A stretch of 42,781 nucleotides of DNA from Deltaproteobacteria bacterium HGW-Deltaproteobacteria-14 (lineage in GTDB: Bacteria > Myxococcota_A > UBA9042 > PHBI01). The stretch lies in contig PHBI01000033.1 of assembly GCA_002841945.1 (NCBI GenBank), positions 1 to 42,781 on the forward strand, written 5' to 3'. Below the pieces are notes generated by a model. It worked only from the letters and a program-made list of their open reading frames with translations, made no database searches and was not told where the DNA came from. This document shows positions 10,256 to 19,656 of this stretch, in pieces; within the stretch, counting starts at the first letter, position 1, and every line of letters begins with the position of its first letter. The position numbers and the translations under genes are program-made.

Positions 10256-10291
10256 GCGACGAGCCGACCCTTGGGTCGGCTCGTCGCGTTT
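10256..10291 (+). terminator. Terminator hairpin after tRNA-Cys
   Basis: GCGACGAGCCGACCC (10256-10270) is perfectly complementary to GGGTCGGCTCGTCGC (10273-10287); the tip effectively folds with a 4-base CTTG loop. It is followed by GTTT. The T-tract is short but the stem is very strong and starts directly after the tRNA CCA. Confidence 0.75.
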
Positions 10292-10378
10292 CCGGGCTCC
10301 GACGATCGCGCCCCGAGCACCCGCGATGCTGCGTTGCGACATGGTGCCGGCACGCCCGGGAGCGACTGAGGAGGCCGT

Positions 10379-10801
10379 GTGGACAACGAAGGGGTCGCGA
10401 TCTTCTTGCGGCGCGGCGAGGCCGCGGCGCTGGTCTTTGGGCTCGACCTGGCGCTGACCGCGCTGGTCGCGGGCGACCGTGTCGTCATCGGCCTCTTCCA
10501 GGGCGGCCTGGGCGCGTGGGTCGCGGCGGCCCGTGGTGGTGAGCCCGCGGTCGGCGCGGACCCCTGGGACGCGCAGGTGCTCGCTGCACGAGGGGGGACG
10601 CCCGGCGCGCAGGTGCGGGAAGCGCTGGCGTCGTGCCGGACGTTCGGCGGGGCGCGCTTCGAGGTGCTCGCGTGCGGCGGCGACGCCGAGCGGCTGGGGC
10701 TCGATCCCGACGCGCTGGTCGCCGATGGCGTGGTCGACGACGTCGTCGGCCTGCCGACCCTGTGGCGGCGCGCCCGGTCGCTGGCCACGCTGGGTTTGTG
10801 A
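10379..10801 (+). CDS. Small DsrE/TusD-like protein (tentative)
   Basis: 140 residues from GTG 10379, with a near-perfect GAGGAGG at 10368-10374. Alternating beta/alpha pattern: beta strand VAIFLRR, helix (LVFGLDLALTALVAGD), strand RVVIGLFQGGLG, helix (QVREALASCRTFG), strand ARFEVLACGGDA, and a C-terminal VVGLPTLWRRARSLATL. This resembles the DsrE/DsrF/TusD sulfur-relay fold, where a central Cys carries persulfide. Here Cys residues occur in ASCRTF and VLACGG; whether either is the equivalent is uncertain. The HD-domain gene follows after 42 bases. An alternative is an unrelated Rossmann-like protein. Confidence 0.55.
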   Translation: MDNEGVAIFLRRGEAAALVFGLDLALTALVAGDRVVIGLFQGGLGAWVAAARGGEPAVGADPWDAQVLAARGGTPGAQVREALASCRTFGGARFEVLACGGDAERLGLDPDALVADGVVDDVVGLPTLWRRARSLATLGL

Positions 10802-10843
10802 TACGACACCGCTGTCTCTGCACGAGCGCCAGGAGGTCGTGAC

Positions 10844-12148
10844 ATGTCGTCGAGAGAGCCTACCGACATCGAGCTTCGCGACCCGCTCTGGGGTCCGATC
10901 CCCGTCAACGGTGGCGAGCTCGCCGTCATCGACACGGCGGCCTTCCAGCGCCTGCGCGGGATCAAGCAGCTCGGCTTCGCCGAGTTCGTGTTCCCCGGCG
11001 CGGTCCATCACCGCTACCTCCACTCCATCGGCGCCATGCACTGCGCGGGGCTGCTCGCCGATCGCGTCTTCGCGACGACGGACCGGCTCACGCCGACCGA
11101 GCGCGCCCGCCTGCGCCAGCTCGCCCGCCTCGCCGCGCTGCTCCACGACATCGGCCACCCGCCGCTGAGCCACGCCGCCGAGGCGCTGCTGCCGGATCGC
11201 GCGCTCCTGTTCCTCGACGGCGAGCCGATGGGCGAGGGCAGGGCGAGCCACGAGGACATGACCCTCAAGCTCGTCACCGACGGCGTCCTCGCCCAGACCA
11301 TCGACGCGGCCTTCGTCGACGTCGGGGTCCGGGCCGGGCAGGTCGGCGCCATCATCGCCGATCACCCCGGGCGCCACGCGGCGGCCTTCGTCAGCGGCGG
11401 CCTCGACTGGTGGCCGCTCCTGCACGCCATGGTCAGCGGCGAGATGGACGTCGACCGCATGGACTACCTGCGGCGCGACAGCTACTTCGCCGGGGTCGAG
11501 TACGGCAGCTACGACGCGAGCTGGCTCATCTCGAACGCGATGGTCCTCGAGGACGACGGCGTCGCCCGCCTCGGCATCGACCAGCGGGCGCTGGCCAGCT
11601 TCGAGCACTTCCTGCTCGCGCGCTACCACATGTTCCAGATGGTCTACTTCCACCCGAAGTCGGACATCTACGACGCGATGCTCCGCAGCTGGCTGCGCTC
11701 GGTCGGCGACGAGGCGCGGTTCCCCGCCGATCCGGCGGCCTACGTGCGCTGCAACGACGCCTGGCTGATGCAGCGCCTGCAGTCCTCGGAGGACTCGTGG
11801 GCGCGGCGCATCGACGAGCGTCACCCCTACAAGCTCCTGACCGAGCTGCGCCGCGAGGCCGACCGCGCCCGCCGCGACGAGCTCGCCGCGGCCCTCGACG
11901 CCGCTGGCGTGCACTCCCTCTGGATCACCGCCAAGCCGGTCCTGAGCCGCTACGCCCAGTCGCCGACCAAGCGCGGCAACCCGCTGCTCGTCGTCGACAA
12001 GAAGCCGCCCTTCGGGCGCGCCCGCGTCTACCGCATCGAGGAGGTCACCGACCTCTTCAGCCGCTACGAGCGCACGCTCCAGCTCGAGCGCGTCTACGTC
12101 GCGCCGGAGGACCGGCGCGCCGCTCGCGAGGTGCTCTCGCGGCTGTGA
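10844..12148 (+). CDS. HD-domain phosphohydrolase (dGTPase/SAMHD1-like, COG1078 type)
   Basis: 434 residues from ATG 10844 with AGGAGG upstream. The HD superfamily metal site is clear: HHRYLHSIGAMH (His in the first helix), LLHDIGHPPLSH with His101-Asp102, and a later GEMDVDRMDYLRRD segment supplying the final metal-binding Asp. These features and length match the SAMHD1/YwfO-like group that hydrolyses dNTPs or other phosphorylated substrates; the exact substrate cannot be read. C-terminal half (about 260-434) is the long alpha/beta extension typical of this group. No signal or membrane segment, hence cytoplasmic. It ends convergently with nuoB; the 237 bases between hold one hairpin. Confidence 0.85.
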   Translation: MSSREPTDIELRDPLWGPIPVNGGELAVIDTAAFQRLRGIKQLGFAEFVFPGAVHHRYLHSIGAMHCAGLLADRVFATTDRLTPTERARLRQLARLAALLHDIGHPPLSHAAEALLPDRALLFLDGEPMGEGRASHEDMTLKLVTDGVLAQTIDAAFVDVGVRAGQVGAIIADHPGRHAAAFVSGGLDWWPLLHAMVSGEMDVDRMDYLRRDSYFAGVEYGSYDASWLISNAMVLEDDGVARLGIDQRALASFEHFLLARYHMFQMVYFHPKSDIYDAMLRSWLRSVGDEARFPADPAAYVRCNDAWLMQRLQSSEDSWARRIDERHPYKLLTELRREADRARRDELAAALDAAGVHSLWITAKPVLSRYAQSPTKRGNPLLVVDKKPPFGRARVYRIEEVTDLFSRYERTLQLERVYVAPEDRRAAREVLSRL

Positions 12149-12171
12149 CGCGAAGCCGGCGAGTCTCGCCA

Positions 12172-12203
12172 CCGCCTGGCCCGCTCCGCGTTTGGTCAGG
12201 CGG
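12172..12203. other. Inverted repeat between the convergent HD and nuoB genes
   Basis: CCGCCTG (12172-12178) and CAGGCGG (12197-12203) flank an 18-base loop. The position between convergent genes suggests transcription termination for either side, but there is no T-run. The rest of 12149-12385 shows nothing else recognisable. Confidence 0.25.
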
Positions 12204-12385
12204 ACCTCTCGGGGCCTCCTTCGCGGGGCGCGGCGCCCGGGTATCGGTCACGGACCTGCGTCATCCGCGGTCGACCAGCGGGGCCACTGCGGTCGCCAGC
12301 CATGGGCTCCGGTCCGCGCCCCGCCGCTCAGGAACACCGGCCCGCAAGACCGGGGCCTGGGAGCGTCACCGTCGCCGCGCGAGGA

Positions 12386-12934
<549 letters not shown>

Positions 12935-12965
12935 CTGTGCCCCCTGAGTCCGTTCGTCGTGGCGT

Positions 12966-12994
12966 GCGATAGCACGGGGACCGGCGCTGATCAA
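12966..12994 (-). promoter_or_regulatory. Promoter for nuoB
   Basis: Reading the minus strand: TTGATC (12994-12989), 17-base spacer, TATCGC (12971-12966). This predicts a leader of about 25 bases before GTG 12934. Confidence 0.5.
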
Positions 12995-13114
12995 CGATAG
13001 GCGCGCTGTCTTGGTGGCGCCGGCGTGCGTCGCCGCGGGTCGGGGCCCGTGGGCTTGCCGTCGGGCTCGGAGCGGTGTTTCATGGCGCGCGATCCCGATC
13101 CTAGCGAGGTAGCC

Positions 13115-13984
13115 ATGGACGAGCCCACGACGCCGACCGGACCGCAGCGCCCGAGCGAGCTGCACTTCGTGCGTATCAAGAACCCCGGCAAGCCCCTCGT
13201 GCTCCACTGGGACGCTCCGAACGGCGCGCCCGCCGGCTACATCGTCTTCGCGACGGAGAACCGCTTCCCGCCGCAGATGGCCGGCCCGCTGTTCGAGGGC
13301 AAGATGCGGCAGTTCATCGACGAGCAGCGCGTCGACCGCGGCGCCACCGGCTACCAGACCGCGCGCGCCGAGGGCTACTACGGGGTCGTCTGGTTCGACG
13401 TCGACGACAACTACTTCCCCGTCGACAACCTGCGCGAGCCCTCGGTCGCCGCCGAGACGCTCGTCGACATCGCGGCCTACCCCTTCACCCAGGCGCGCAC
13501 CTATCTGCGGGTCAAGTTCCGGCCGGCGCCGGTGCCGATGCGGGACTCCCACGTCGACCTCTACATCCGGGACGTCGAGCCCAACAAGGCGGCGCTCAGC
13601 CGGATGGCGGCGGGCGAGCTCAACCCGGACTTCGTCCTCGTCCCGAAGGGGGACGGCTTCATCGACACCGTGACCGAGCAGGAGTGGCGCAAGTACTACT
13701 CCGCCATCAGCGTCGGCAAGGACGGCGTCCGGCGACCGATGAACCTCGAGGCGGGGCCGTACCTGCGCCTCGAGGAGCCCCAGTACCTCGCGCGCGACGG
13801 CAAGAAGAAGTGCGACGCGCTCATGGAGAAGGTGCGCGACCAGCTCGAGCTCGAGCTCCAGCGCCGCTCGGTGACCGCCGACGACGTGAAGCGAATGCTG
13901 CAGCGGGCCGACGATCTGTCGCCGTTCAACCCGATGGTCGAGCGACTCCGGCGCAAGGCCCGGGAGCGCTTCGAGGAGATCTGA
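13115..13984 (+). CDS. Hypothetical protein with an Fn3-like N-terminal part
   Basis: Not recognised. 289 residues from ATG 13115 (GAGG at 13106-13109); in-frame starts at 13025 and 13082 are possible but lack a ribosome site. Residues about 15-60 read like a fibronectin-III-type strand pattern (KPLVLHWDAPNGAPAGYIVF). The middle contains many aromatic/charged beta-type segments, and the last 70 residues are predicted amphipathic helices (VRDQLELELQRRSVTADDV). No signal peptide or membrane segment. It lies divergent from nuoB and 80 bases before the response regulator, so it might be functionally tied to either. Codon pattern supports coding; function unknown. Confidence 0.75.
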   Translation: MDEPTTPTGPQRPSELHFVRIKNPGKPLVLHWDAPNGAPAGYIVFATENRFPPQMAGPLFEGKMRQFIDEQRVDRGATGYQTARAEGYYGVVWFDVDDNYFPVDNLREPSVAAETLVDIAAYPFTQARTYLRVKFRPAPVPMRDSHVDLYIRDVEPNKAALSRMAAGELNPDFVLVPKGDGFIDTVTEQEWRKYYSAISVGKDGVRRPMNLEAGPYLRLEEPQYLARDGKKKCDALMEKVRDQLELELQRRSVTADDVKRMLQRADDLSPFNPMVERLRRKARERFEEI

Positions 13985-14052
13985 CGCCCTCGTGGCTCGC
14001 CCTCGGGCGCAGATTTTCACGTCCTTTACACGCGGAGCCGCCGGCCCCCGCG

Positions 14053-14058
14053 TAAGAT
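14053..14058 (+). promoter_or_regulatory. -10 element giving a leaderless response-regulator mRNA
   Basis: TAAGAT lies 6 bases before ATG 14065, so the first transcribed base should be the start codon itself or its neighbour. No Shine-Dalgarno sequence precedes the ATG. No good -35 at canonical spacing is visible (TTTACA at 14025-14030 is 22 bases away). Confidence 0.5.
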
Positions 14059-14064
14059 GCCGAC

Positions 14065-14748
14065 ATGAAGCTGTTGGTCGTCGAAGACGAGGTGATGCTC
14101 CGCGAGGGGCTCGTGGACCTGCTCGAGGGTGACGGGCACGAGGTGGTCGCCGTCGAGGACGGGCTGAGCGCCGTCGAGGTCGGGACCGCCGAGCGGTTCG
14201 ACATGGTGCTGCTCGATCTGATGCTGCCGCGCCTCGACGGCATCGAGGTCTGTCGGCGCCTCAAGCTCGCGCGCCCGTCCCTGCCGGTGCTGATGCTGAC
14301 CGCCCGTGGGGCGGAGGTGGACAAGGTCGTGGGCCTCGAGAGCGGCGCTGACGACTACGTGACCAAGCCCTTTGGGGTGCGCGAGCTCCTCGCCCGGGTC
14401 GGGGCCTTCGCGCGCCGCATCGAGCAGGCACCGAGCTCGCCCGAGCTCCTCGAGCTCGACGGGCTGCGCCTCGACCTCGGCCGCTGCGTCGGCGCCCGGG
14501 ACGGCGTCGAGATCCCGCTCACGGCGCGCGAGGTGGGGCTGCTCCGGTGGCTCCACCGGCACCGCGCGCGCGCGGTCAGCCGAGCGGAGCTGCTCGAGCA
14601 CGTCTGGGGCCTGTCCCCCAACCTCGAGACCCGCACCGTCGACGTCACGATCGCCAACCTGCGCAAGAAGATCGAGCGCGACCCCGGCGATCCCCAGGTG
14701 GTCGTCTCGGTCAAGGGCGTGGGCTACGCCTGGGGGCCGGGCGCGTGA
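14065..14748 (+). CDS. OmpR/PhoB-family response regulator
   Basis: Two-component transcription factor, 227 residues. The receiver domain (1-115) has the acidic pocket (VVEDE), phosphoacceptor Asp51 in LLDLMLP, Thr79 in LMLTA and Lys101 in VTKPF. The winged-helix DNA-binding domain (about 130-225) has TAREVGLLRWLHRHR, the recognition region LETRTVDVTIANLRKKIE and the terminal wing VVSVKGVGYAW. All signalling residues are intact. Its stop overlaps the GTG of the kinase gene by four bases, so the pair is translationally coupled. It probably starts on a leaderless transcript. Target genes are not evident from the window. Confidence 0.95.
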   Translation: MKLLVVEDEVMLREGLVDLLEGDGHEVVAVEDGLSAVEVGTAERFDMVLLDLMLPRLDGIEVCRRLKLARPSLPVLMLTARGAEVDKVVGLESGADDYVTKPFGVRELLARVGAFARRIEQAPSSPELLELDGLRLDLGRCVGARDGVEIPLTAREVGLLRWLHRHRARAVSRAELLEHVWGLSPNLETRTVDVTIANLRKKIERDPGDPQVVVSVKGVGYAWGPGA

Positions 14749-16712
14749 GCCGGCGCCGCCCGAACCCCGTTGCGCTCGCGGCCATCCTGACGGCGGCCGC
14801 GATCGCGCTGCCCTGCGGCTACTGGTTTTGGGCGGAGTCGCGCACCGTCTCCAAGGAGGAGGCGGCCCTCCTCGACGCCCCGCGCCGCAGCGCCGACGTG
14901 GCCGCCCGGCGCATGGCCGACCGCGTCGGGGCGCGCCTCGGCACCCTCCTCGAGCGCGAGAGCGCGCGACCCTTCTTCCACTACCAGAACCTCTACGTCG
15001 ATCCGCGTGGGGCCTACGCCGGCCCCGCCGTCACCCCGTCGCCGTTGGCCGAAGGCCCAGCGGATCCCTTGATCGTCGGCAACTTCCAGATCGACGACGC
15101 CGGCAACCTGACGCTGCCGACCATCAACCCGCAGATCGCCGAGCTCAACGTCGCCAAGGGGCAGGAGAAGCTCCAGACGCGCCTCGCGGCCACGGTCGAG
15201 CCCTACGTGGCGACGTGGCTCGGCGCCGACGCGCCGCACGCGGGCTCCGCCGAGGGGGCCGCGAACGCGGCGAAGGCGGTCGAAGCGAACGCCGACGAGC
15301 TCCAACAGCGCTCGGGGATCGAGCAGCTCGCCCTCGGCAACCAGGCCCTCGCCAACGAGGGGAACCTCGACGTCGGGCAGGCCAATCAGGGCCTCGGCCA
15401 GGTGCCGGTCCGCCAGATGCCGGTCCAGGAGCAGCGCATCGACCAGACGGCGTACCTGTCCAACCGCCAGGCCAACGCCATCTACCTGTCGATCCAGTCG
15501 AACAAGAAAGGCGGCAAGGTGGCCGCGCTCCAGCCCGTCCCGCCCGTCCCGCGGCAGCCAGATCCGCAGGACACCGAGCCGACGGCGCTCGCCTGCCAGG
15601 GTGACGGGTGCCCCGACCAGGACGTCGTAGTCCGCGTCGGCGCCTTCGCCTGGCACACCGTCCCCGCCGCCGCCGACGGCGCGGGGGGGCCGCTCATGGT
15701 CGCGCTGCGGCGCGTCGAGACCCCGGACGGGGTCAACGTGCAGGGCTTCCAGATCGCCCTCAGCGCCGTGCGGGAGCTCCTCGTGGAGGGGGACCTCGTC
15801 GGCCGGCTGGCGCCCGGGGTGGGACCGACCGACGGCGCCGCCCCCGTCCCCCTCATCGGCGCCCCGTGGCACGTCGCGATAGACTACGCCGCCGCCCGCG
15901 ACGCCGCGCGGCTCGAGGCGGCCGATCTCGCCAGCTCCTTTCACTGGCGCTTCGGCGTCGGGGTCATCTTGGCCGTCCTCGCCGGGCTCGCCGTCGTCCT
16001 GATGATCGCCCACGCCGAGCGACTGTCGCGCCGCCGGGTCCAGTTCGCCGCGTCCGCCGCCCACGAGCTGCGCACCCCCCTCGCCGGCGTGCGGATGTAC
16101 GGCGAGATGCTCGCCGAGGGGCTCGGCAACCCCGACCGGCAGCGAACCTACGCGCGCCGAGTCGCCGCCGAGGCCGACCGCCTCGGGCGCGTGGTCTCCA
16201 ACGTCCTCGACTTCACCCGGCTCGAGCGCGGCAACCTCGCGGTCGCGCCACGCCCCGGCGACCTCGGCGCCGCCGTCACCGAGATCGTCCAGCGGATCGC
16301 GCCGACCCTCGCCAGCCACGGCGCCACCATCGCCGCCACCCTCGAGCCGGGCGCGCTCGACGCGCGCTTCGATCGCGACGCCGTCGCGCAGATCGTCTCG
16401 AACCTGGTCGACAACGCCGAGAAGTACACCCGCGCCGCCGCCGACCGGGCGATCCTCGTCCACGTCGCCCGCGCGCCGGGCGGCGTCCGCGTCAGCGTCC
16501 GCGACCACGGCGAGGGGATCCCGCCGGCCCAGCGTCGCCGCCTGTTTCGCGCCTTCTCCCGCGGCGGCGGCGCCGATCAGCCCGCCGGCCTCGGCCTCGG
16601 CCTCGCGCTGACCCGGGCGCTCGTCGAGGCCCAGCGGGGCCGCGTCGACTATCGCGACGCCGACGGTGGCGGCGCCGAGTTCGGCGTGACCCTCCCGGGG
16701 CTCGAGGCGTAG
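14745..16712 (+). CDS. Sensor histidine kinase with a large extracytoplasmic domain
   Basis: Membrane kinase partner of the preceding regulator; 655 residues from GTG 14745 (GTGA overlap). TM1 is about 8-28 and TM2 about 402-425, leaving about 370 residues outside the membrane, much longer than usual PAS/CACHE sensors. Part of this region (about 185-260) is rich in Asn, Gln and Ala and looks repetitive. After TM2 the HisKA domain has AAHELRTPL with His440. The HATPase has N box SNLVDNAEKYT, G1 DHGEGIPP and G2 GLGLGLALTRALVEA. All catalytic motifs are present. There is no separate HAMP of full length between TM2 and the H box. The ligand is unknown. Confidence 0.92.
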   Translation: MSRRRPNPVALAAILTAAAIALPCGYWFWAESRTVSKEEAALLDAPRRSADVAARRMADRVGARLGTLLERESARPFFHYQNLYVDPRGAYAGPAVTPSPLAEGPADPLIVGNFQIDDAGNLTLPTINPQIAELNVAKGQEKLQTRLAATVEPYVATWLGADAPHAGSAEGAANAAKAVEANADELQQRSGIEQLALGNQALANEGNLDVGQANQGLGQVPVRQMPVQEQRIDQTAYLSNRQANAIYLSIQSNKKGGKVAALQPVPPVPRQPDPQDTEPTALACQGDGCPDQDVVVRVGAFAWHTVPAAADGAGGPLMVALRRVETPDGVNVQGFQIALSAVRELLVEGDLVGRLAPGVGPTDGAAPVPLIGAPWHVAIDYAAARDAARLEAADLASSFHWRFGVGVILAVLAGLAVVLMIAHAERLSRRRVQFAASAAHELRTPLAGVRMYGEMLAEGLGNPDRQRTYARRVAAEADRLGRVVSNVLDFTRLERGNLAVAPRPGDLGAAVTEIVQRIAPTLASHGATIAATLEPGALDARFDRDAVAQIVSNLVDNAEKYTRAAADRAILVHVARAPGGVRVSVRDHGEGIPPAQRRRLFRAFSRGGGADQPAGLGLGLALTRALVEAQRGRVDYRDADGGGAEFGVTLPGLEA

Positions 16713-16749
16713 GCGGGCGACGGCGAAGGCGCGTCCTCGCCCGGACCCC

Positions 16750-16778
16750 TTTCGTCGGCGCCGCTTTCGGCATATGCT
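16750..16778 (+). promoter_or_regulatory. Promoter for the AGPS-to-methyltransferase operon
   Basis: TTTCGT at 16750-16755, 17-base spacer, TATGCT at 16773-16778. The ATG at 16788 begins 9 bases after the -10, so the leader would be only about 0-3 bases; no Shine-Dalgarno sequence is present. Confidence 0.45.
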
Positions 16779-16787
16779 CCGCGCCCC

Positions 16788-18446
16788 ATGGCACGGTTGT
16801 CCCAAGCCGAACTCATCGCCGGCCTGTCTCGCATCGTCGGCGTCGAGCACCTGTCGACGGCGCGCCCCGATCGGATCGCGTACAGCGCCGATTTCTGGCC
16901 GAAAGCCCAGATATGGAAGCAGGGCGGCGACGTCGAGCGCTACCCGCCCGACTGCGTCGTCTGGCCCGCCGACGAGGCCGAGGTCGTGGCGATCCTGCGC
17001 TTCTGCCACGACCACGGGATCCCGGTCGTCCCCTACGGCGGCGGCTCCGGGGTGTGTGGTGGCACGATCCCCATCCACGGCGGCGTCGTCGTCGACGTCA
17101 AGCGCCTCGCCCAGGTCACCGACATCGATCATGCCTCGGCGGTCGTGACCGCCCAGGCGGGCATCAACGGCCAGCACCTCGAGGATCGCCTCAACGCCGC
17201 CGGCTTCACCCTCGGCCACTTCCCCTCGAGCATCATGTGCTCGACCCTCGGCGGCTGGCTCGCGGCCCGCTCCGCCGGGCAGTTCTCGTCGCGCTACGGA
17301 AAGATCGAGGACATGGTGCTCTCGCTGCGCGTCGCCTTCCCGGACGGGACGCTGCTCGACACCGGCGACCGCGGCCCCGGCGGTCCCGACTGGACCCAGC
17401 TGGTGTGCGGCAGCGAGGGGACCCTCGGCGTCATCACCGGGGCGCAGCTCAAGGTGAACCCGGTCCCCGGGGCCCGCCGCATGCGCGCGTTCCGCTTCCG
17501 CCACCTCGAGGACGGCCTGCGCGGCGGCCGCGCCGTGATGCAGGCCGGTCTCCGCCCGATGGTCCTGCGCCTCTACGACCCCTTCGACAGCCTCATCGCC
17601 CTCGGCAAGGACAAGACCCACGGCGACAAGGCCGCGCGGCCCGGGGTCCTCGACAGCCTCCGCGGCCTCTTCGCGACGACCACCGCCGGCCCCCACACCG
17701 GTCAGTTCGAGCGGCCCGGGCTCCTGCGCCGCCGCCTCGGGCCGCTCTCTCACGCGGCCAAACGCGTCGGACTCATCACCGCCCTCTCCGCCCCGTCCAT
17801 CGTCAACCGCCTGGCCGCCGCCGCTCCCTCCCCGTGCCTGATGATCGTCGGCTTCGAGGGCCACGCGGACGCCGTCCACGCCGACGCCTGGAGCGCTGGG
17901 GAGCTCCTCGCCGAGGCGGGCGGCGTCGACGCCGGCGCCGGGCCTGGCGAGCACTGGCTGGCCCGCCGCTACGACGTCAGCTTCAAGCAGAGCCGCGTCT
18001 ACGACATGGGCGGGTTCGTCGACACGATGGAGGTCGCCTCCACCTGGGATCGCCTCGAGGGGATGTATGATGCAGTGCGAAGAGCGCTCGCCCCTCACGT
18101 CTTCGTGATGGCCCATTTTTCCCATGCATATCGAGAGGGTTGCAGCATCTACTTCACCTTCGTTGGCTACCGCCGCGATGCAGCGAAGTCGGAGCAGCTC
18201 TACGACCGGGTGTGGCGGGTCGCCACCGACGCGGTGGTCGGGGCGGGGGGCACCGTCAGCCACCACCACGGCGTCGGGATGTCGAAGATGAACGCCATGG
18301 TGCAGGAGCACGGCCACATGCTGCGCGTCTGGCGGGCGCTGAAGGACGTCGTCGACCCGCACGGGGTCATGAACCCCGGCAAGCTGTTCCCGGACGCACC
18401 CCACGAGAGCGTCGAGCCGGACGGCGGCGACGCGGGGAGCGCGTGA
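16788..18446 (+). CDS. FAD-binding oxidase, alkyl-dihydroxyacetonephosphate synthase (AGPS) type
   Basis: Flavoprotein of the VAO/PCMH fold, 552 residues. FAD-binding segment: residues 82-92 region PYGGGSGVCGG, followed by the pyrophosphate-binding part GHFPSSIMCSTLGGWLA and a GSEGTLGVIT block. The C-terminal half matches AGPS more than glycolate oxidase: YREGCSIYFTF followed by SHHHGVG with His492-494, the HHH motif used by AGPS in swapping an acyl chain for an alkyl chain on acyl-DHAP (ether-lipid synthesis). Known AGPS-type proteins in bacteria are not all true AGPS, so the substrate is inferred. First gene of a six-gene overlapping operon containing a lipid kinase and Lnt, which fits lipid metabolism. 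A patch at about 18065-18185 uses codons rare in its surroundings. Confidence 0.82.
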   Translation: MARLSQAELIAGLSRIVGVEHLSTARPDRIAYSADFWPKAQIWKQGGDVERYPPDCVVWPADEAEVVAILRFCHDHGIPVVPYGGGSGVCGGTIPIHGGVVVDVKRLAQVTDIDHASAVVTAQAGINGQHLEDRLNAAGFTLGHFPSSIMCSTLGGWLAARSAGQFSSRYGKIEDMVLSLRVAFPDGTLLDTGDRGPGGPDWTQLVCGSEGTLGVITGAQLKVNPVPGARRMRAFRFRHLEDGLRGGRAVMQAGLRPMVLRLYDPFDSLIALGKDKTHGDKAARPGVLDSLRGLFATTTAGPHTGQFERPGLLRRRLGPLSHAAKRVGLITALSAPSIVNRLAAAAPSPCLMIVGFEGHADAVHADAWSAGELLAEAGGVDAGAGPGEHWLARRYDVSFKQSRVYDMGGFVDTMEVASTWDRLEGMYDAVRRALAPHVFVMAHFSHAYREGCSIYFTFVGYRRDAAKSEQLYDRVWRVATDAVVGAGGTVSHHHGVGMSKMNAMVQEHGHMLRVWRALKDVVDPHGVMNPGKLFPDAPHESVEPDGGDAGSA

Positions 18447-19654
18447 TGGTGAGCCAGACCCAGCCCTCGGGCTACCTCGATGAGCTCCGGCGCATCGTTC
18501 CGACCGAGCAGATCGAGCCCCAGCTCGACGCGGCGGGCGACGGCGGCGCCTGGGCGGTCGAGCCGGCGACCCAGATCGAGCTGGTCGAGGTCCTCAAGTG
18601 GGCCAACGGGCGCCACGCTGCGGTGTTCACGCGGCGGCCCCGGCGGTCCGACGCCGACACCCTCGGTCGCCGCCCCAGGATCTACCTGCGCGGCCGGCGC
18701 ATGAAGCGGGTCAAGGACCTCGACATCGTCAGCGGCACGGTCACCGTCCAGTCGGGGATCTCGGTGAGCGAGCTCCACCGGCTGCTCGAGGAGCGCTCGT
18801 TCACGACGGGCTTTCCGACCCGACCGTGGCGGCAGGAGTCCATCGGCAGCGTCCTCGCGGCGGCCCTCGACGCTCACTGGGGGCCCCGCTATGGCTCGAT
18901 GGAGGATCAGGTCCTGAGCCTCGGCGTGGTCTTCCCCGATGGCAGCGTCGCCGGCGGCCGAGGCGCCCCGCGCAAGGCCGTTGGCCCCGACTTCGATCGC
19001 CTCTTCCTCGGCTCCCGCGGGCGCTACGGGATCATCTACGAGGTGACCCTGCGCATCTACCCGTCGGCGACCCGCGTGGCGATGAGCTACGCCGCCCCCG
19101 ACCTGACCGCCGCCCTCGAGGCGGTCAACAGCGGCATCGCTTTGGGGCTCGACCCCCGCGCGATCGAGCTCCTCACCCCGGCCCCCGACAGGACCTGGGG
19201 GCGCAAGCGCGTCGGGCTCACCGACGACCACCCGGTGCTCGTCATCGTCGAGCCGTGGGGGCCGCTCGCCGGGCGGCCGATCTCGTGGATCGACACCCAC
19301 TTCGCCACGACCTTGCGGCGCCTCGACCCGCCGCTCGGGTGGAACATGCACGAGGGCCTCTTGCCGGCGCCGCGCGCGTGGACCGAGCCGGTCGTCGGGG
19401 TGCGCTGGGCGCGGCTGCTCGAGCTCGGCGCGGAGCTCGGCCGGGACGTCCCCCCGGGGCTGTGGCTCGTGCGCATGAGCCGCCACGGCGGCTGGCTGAG
19501 CCTCGCCAGCGGGGTCGACGGTCCCGCAGCCGACGCCGTGCGCGGGCTCGTGCAGCAGCTCCGCCCGGCGGGCCCGCTCCCGTGGGAGCGCTTCGAGGCC
19601 GCGCTCAAGCGCGAGCTCGATCCCAAAGACATCCTCAACCCGACGGGGGCCTGA
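18446..19654 (+). CDS. Second FAD-binding (PCMH-type) protein, GlcE/AGPS-like
   Basis: 402 residues from ATG 18446, which shares one base with the preceding stop. The N-terminal half has the PCMH FAD fold: a first subdomain (IELVEVLKWANGRHAAVFTRR), VSGTVTVQSGISVSELHRLL, and a second subdomain with RQESIGSVLAAALDAHWGPR and FLGSRGRYGIIYEVTLRIYP. The glycine-rich FAD loop is weak compared with the first oxidase, and the HHH motif is absent; the C-terminus (DPKDILNPTGA) matches the usual NPGK end of the family. It may be a structural partner, as GlcE is to GlcD. With the Fe-S protein next door, the three genes resemble a GlcDEF-type electron-transfer complex. Confidence 0.78.
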   Translation: MVSQTQPSGYLDELRRIVPTEQIEPQLDAAGDGGAWAVEPATQIELVEVLKWANGRHAAVFTRRPRRSDADTLGRRPRIYLRGRRMKRVKDLDIVSGTVTVQSGISVSELHRLLEERSFTTGFPTRPWRQESIGSVLAAALDAHWGPRYGSMEDQVLSLGVVFPDGSVAGGRGAPRKAVGPDFDRLFLGSRGRYGIIYEVTLRIYPSATRVAMSYAAPDLTAALEAVNSGIALGLDPRAIELLTPAPDRTWGRKRVGLTDDHPVLVIVEPWGPLAGRPISWIDTHFATTLRRLDPPLGWNMHEGLLPAPRAWTEPVVGVRWARLLELGAELGRDVPPGLWLVRMSRHGGWLSLASGVDGPAADAVRGLVQQLRPAGPLPWERFEAALKRELDPKDILNPTGA

Positions 19655-19656
19655 GC

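Noticed and set aside
12935..14020. N-terminal extension of the minus-strand nuoB reading frame
   Set aside because: The extension overlaps two convincing plus-strand genes and lacks NuoB similarity; the promoter at 12966-12994 and GTG 12934 explain the gene better.
13998..14020. Hairpin CGCC-CTCG-GGCG followed by ATTTT as terminator of the gene at 13115
   Set aside because: Only four base pairs and a short T-run; too weak to call.
14724..18404. Very long minus-strand ORF (1226 codons) opposite the regulator, kinase and AGPS-like genes
   Set aside because: It has no family motifs, is dominated by Arg/Ala/Gly/Asp, and mirrors clear plus-strand genes. GC-rich DNA keeps antisense frames open.
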